A DNA stretch of 35,640 nucleotides, taken from contig JAUZRS010000050.1 of assembly GCA_030950195.1 (NCBI GenBank), positions 1 to 35,640 of the forward strand, written 5' to 3'. A program made the translations under genes and the position numbers. Source of the DNA: Gammaproteobacteria bacterium. GTDB taxonomy: Bacteria > Pseudomonadota > Gammaproteobacteria > JAUZRS01. Positions 35,035-35,640 of the stretch are shown piece by piece (positions within the stretch are counted from its first letter, which is position 1; the number at the start of each line of letters is the position of its first letter). The notes beneath the pieces were generated by a model. That model did not search any database. It was not told where the DNA came from and saw only the letters and a program-made list of their open reading frames with translations.

Positions 35035-35640
35035 ATGGCACTGAACCACAGTTATGCAAAAAAAAATCGATCTCCTCAGGCTTGGAATCTACCCAACGTT
35101 AATGGGGTGGTGATTGAAGATTTTGAACAAGGGGAGCCAGCAGTACCAGCGCCCAGAAAAACGCCTACTGGAGAAGAGCAAGAGGTCACGTTGGAGCCGT
35201 GCCATGATCGGCGTGTTTTGCCGAGCGTGGAGCAGATTGCGAGCATTGAACGTCAAGCGCACGAAGAGGGTTATAAAAAAGGCCATGCGGAGGGTTTGGC
35301 TCAAGCAAAAGCCAGCGCACAGGAAAAAATAGTCGCTTTTGAACGTTTGTTGCATAAGATGAATGCACCGTTTGATGAGCTGGCTGAGCAGGCGGAAGAA
35401 GAGCTGCTGTTGTTGGTGCTGACTTTGGCCAAACAGTTGGTGCGCCGCGAGATCAAAACAGCGCCAGGTGAGGTGATTGCGGTGTTGCGTGAATCCATTG
35501 CCCTGCTGCCCTCCTCCAGCGCTGAAATACGCATCCATCTGCACCCCGATGATGCACTTCTGGTGCGAGAGTTACTTTCGGTGAGCGAGGAAGGTAATCA
35601 AAACTGGCATCTTTATGAAGACCCTATGCTGACTCGGGGC
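35035..35640 (+). CDS. fliH: Flagellar export ATPase regulator FliH (partial, runs off the right edge)
   Basis: FliH binds and restrains the export ATPase FliI. The frame is open from ATG 35035 to the end of the window (202 codons, no stop). The sequence fits FliH: a variable Pro-rich N terminus, then a charged helix with GxxxG-like repeats (EEGYKKGHAEGLAQAKA), a coiled segment, and a C-terminal domain with LTLAKQLVRREIKTAPGEVIAVLRES in part and IHLHPDDALLV. It starts 17 bases after fliG in the same operon. The missing end should be short, and fliI is expected next. Confidence 0.93.
   Translation, partial: MALNHSYAKKNRSPQAWNLPNVNGVVIEDFEQGEPAVPAPRKTPTGEEQEVTLEPCHDRRVLPSVEQIASIERQAHEEGYKKGHAEGLAQAKASAQEKIVAFERLLHKMNAPFDELAEQAEEELLLLVLTLAKQLVRREIKTAPGEVIAVLRESIALLPSSSAEIRIHLHPDDALLVRELLSVSEEGNQNWHLYEDPMLTRG

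Noticed and set aside
35089-35544. Minus-strand open frame of 151 codons near the right edge
   Set aside because: The plus strand carries FliH in the correct operon position; the antisense frame is a shadow.
1-35640. Mobile elements, CRISPR arrays, phage, toxin-antitoxin or restriction genes
   Set aside because: No transposase, integrase, regularly spaced repeats or defence-type protein motifs were seen; gene order and style are consistent with core chromosome throughout.

Overview
The window is a chromosomal stretch of a motile Gram-negative bacterium, most likely a gammaproteobacterium. Supporting evidence is the exbB-exbD-msbA-lpxK-ycaR-kdsB lipopolysaccharide block, an FlgH with a lipobox plus P- and L-ring genes, a FleQ-type sigma-54 activator next to fliE, and the order flgNMA / cheV / flgBCDEFGHIJKL / fliC-fliD-fliS-fliT-fleQ-fliEFGH. 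The species cannot be named from the sequence. I see no insertion sequence, phage, integrase, CRISPR array or restriction/defence module. Apart from two short unknown proteins this is core chromosome.

Layout. 1-1042: tail of an unidentified gene, a strong terminator, and a GLYK-type glycerate kinase. 1095-2564 (minus): threonine synthase. 2684-4434: a membrane diguanylate cyclase coupled to RNase HII. 4524-8048: an exported protein built from eight imperfect helical repeats, then a large chemoreceptor. 8114-12897: the ExbB/ExbD and lipid A/Kdo block, tightly packed and probably one operon. 12921-12996: tRNA-Ala(GGC), followed by a 68-residue membrane protein and a terminator. 13240-14891 (minus): flgN, flgM, flgA. 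15084-35640: a continuous run of chemotaxis and flagellar genes on the plus strand, cut off inside fliH.

Regulation can be read from the DNA. Five sigma-54 (-24/-12) elements with exact GG-N10-GC spacing sit before flgA, cheV, flgB, fliD and fliE, with the flgA and cheV elements divergent. Two sigma-28 (FliA) elements sit before fliC and flgM, the latter encoding the anti-FliA factor. The likely sigma-54 activator, FleQ, is encoded at 30303 and keeps the LFRS motif that binds cyclic di-GMP in Pseudomonas FleQ. Two less certain elements extend this regulon outside the flagellar genes: a sigma-54-like site before the repeat protein at 4524, and a sigma-28-like site before the diguanylate cyclase. 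If real, they tie an undescribed exported repeat protein and a cyclic di-GMP-producing enzyme to the motility programme. These are the most interesting leads here; the rest is well-known biology with a somewhat reduced gene set (no cheR after cheV, no flaG, no fleSR).
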